In this document: positions 4,798 through 5,321 of the stretch, in pieces | Position numbering within the stretch: the stretch's first letter is position 1 | Layout: each line of letters opens with the position of its first letter | From: Candidatus Dormiibacterota bacterium | Lineage (GTDB): Bacteria; Chloroflexota; Dormibacteria; Aeolococcales; Aeolococcaceae | DNA length: 5,321 bases | Reading direction: 5' to 3' | NCBI GenBank assembly: GCA_003136295.1 | Contig: PLDZ01000200.1 | Location: 1-5,321 of the forward strand | Translations under genes and position numbers: made by a program | The notes under the pieces: model-generated | Databases searched by the model: none | What the model saw: only the letters and a program-made list of their open reading frames with translations | Told to the model about the DNA's origin: nothing

Positions 4798-5321
4798 ATG
4801 AAAGGACACACCGCCACCGACCCGCTTACCGACGAAGAAGTCTCCGGCTGGTTCGCCGGCCGCCTGCCTGAGGGGCTCTACAAGGCTGCGCCGACCATCA
4901 GCTCCGATCCAGACGAGATCCTGATCGTTGGCGAGATCGACGAACCAGAGCTCGCCGCCGATGCGGCCGAGGGCACCCGCGCCGCGGCTCGCAGCGCGAG
5001 GATCGCCCGATTCCGGGGTGACACTCGCGACGCCCGCGTCAAGGTCGCCCGCGACGCTGAGCGGCTCTTCGGTCGCAAGGTCTCCTGGGGCGCCCGCTGT
5101 GGCGGCGTCGAGGAGCTCTTCACCACCCTCGGAGTTCCGGTCATGACCAGGCTCCGGATCCAGGATCGCCGCGTGCTCGACACGCTGATCGAGGCCGGTG
5201 TCGCCCGCAGTCGGAGCGAGGCGCTGGCCTGGTGCGTCCGCCTCGTGGGACAGCATCAGTCCGAGTGGATCGAGAGCCTCCGCGGTGCGCTGACAGCCGT
5301 CCAGAAGGCGCGGGCCGAAGG
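4798..5321 (+). CDS. Uncharacterised regulator-like protein with predicted ribbon-helix-helix segment (partial, cut by the right edge)
   Basis: An open frame runs from ATG 4798 to the window end (174 complete codons, no stop). The start is well fixed: an in-frame TAA at 4792-4794 lies just upstream and the next in-frame ATG is codon 116. I recall this as an uncharacterised, mainly actinobacterial-type family with an N-terminal LTDEEVxxWFAGRLPEG block (here 10-26), a DEILIVGEI strand (39-47), a charged Arg/Ala/Asp-rich helix (about 51-92), FGRKVSWGARCG (91-102), and a conserved C-terminal block. That block, VPVMTRLR (113-120), QDRRVLDTLIEAG (122-134), then SRSEALAWCVRLVGQH (138-153), has the strand-helix-helix layout of ribbon-helix-helix DNA-binding domains, including the RSRSEA turn. 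No homologue of known function comes to mind. No Shine-Dalgarno is near the ATG; GGAGG at 4761-4765 is 32 nt away. The tandem octamers upstream suggest self-regulation. Confidence 0.8.
   Translation, partial: MKGHTATDPLTDEEVSGWFAGRLPEGLYKAAPTISSDPDEILIVGEIDEPELAADAAEGTRAAARSARIARFRGDTRDARVKVARDAERLFGRKVSWGARCGGVEELFTTLGVPVMTRLRIQDRRVLDTLIEAGVARSRSEALAWCVRLVGQHQSEWIESLRGALTAVQKARAE

Overview
This 5.3-kb stretch of high-GC bacterial chromosome has G or C at almost every third codon position. It is densely packed with ordinary genes, and the longest clearly non-coding gap is about 55 bp. There is no IS element, CRISPR array, rRNA, tRNA or phage gene. The organism is probably a GC-rich Gram-positive-type lineage (Actinomycetota, or possibly Chloroflexota). 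The reasons are TTG/GTG starts, weak or absent Shine-Dalgarno sequences, a DegV fatty-acid-binding protein beside a PlsY-type acyltransferase, and a C-terminal regulator that I recall from actinobacteria-like genomes. The lineage is inference and was not tested.

Layout, left to right. (1) The last 32 codons of an unidentified + strand gene, ending at 99. (2) A class II fructose-1,6-bisphosphatase (GlpX) homologue at 113-1126 whose metal-binding motifs are largely replaced. (3) Overlapping it by 4 nt, a lipid A/PatA-type acyltransferase (LABLAT superfamily) at 1123-2010. (4) Convergent to these, a divergent PlsY-family glycerol-3-phosphate acyltransferase on the - strand, 2727-2023. (5) Divergent from plsY and only 18 bp away, a DegV-family fatty-acid-binding protein at 2746-3618. 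(6) A polytopic flippase-like protein of the LPG_synthase_TM/UPF0104 family at about 3674-4744. (7) A gene running off the right edge (4798 onward) whose product has a predicted ribbon-helix-helix-like domain. It is preceded by two tandem octamers, TGTAATCA and TGTAATCC, that abut its ATG.

Four consecutive genes (acyltransferase, PlsY-like, DegV, flippase-like) concern acyl chains or envelope lipids. DegV/FakB proteins hold a fatty acid for phosphorylation, PlsY transfers acyl from acyl-phosphate to glycerol-3-phosphate, LABLAT enzymes add acyl chains to glycolipids, and LPG_synthase_TM proteins are integral membrane proteins linked to lipid synthesis or translocation. A shared envelope-lipid role is plausible but inferred.

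Three points deserve attention. The GlpX homologue lacks several acidic metal ligands of its family. The PlsY homologue is altered in all three signature motifs. The tandem octamers look like an autoregulatory operator for the regulator-like gene at the right edge.
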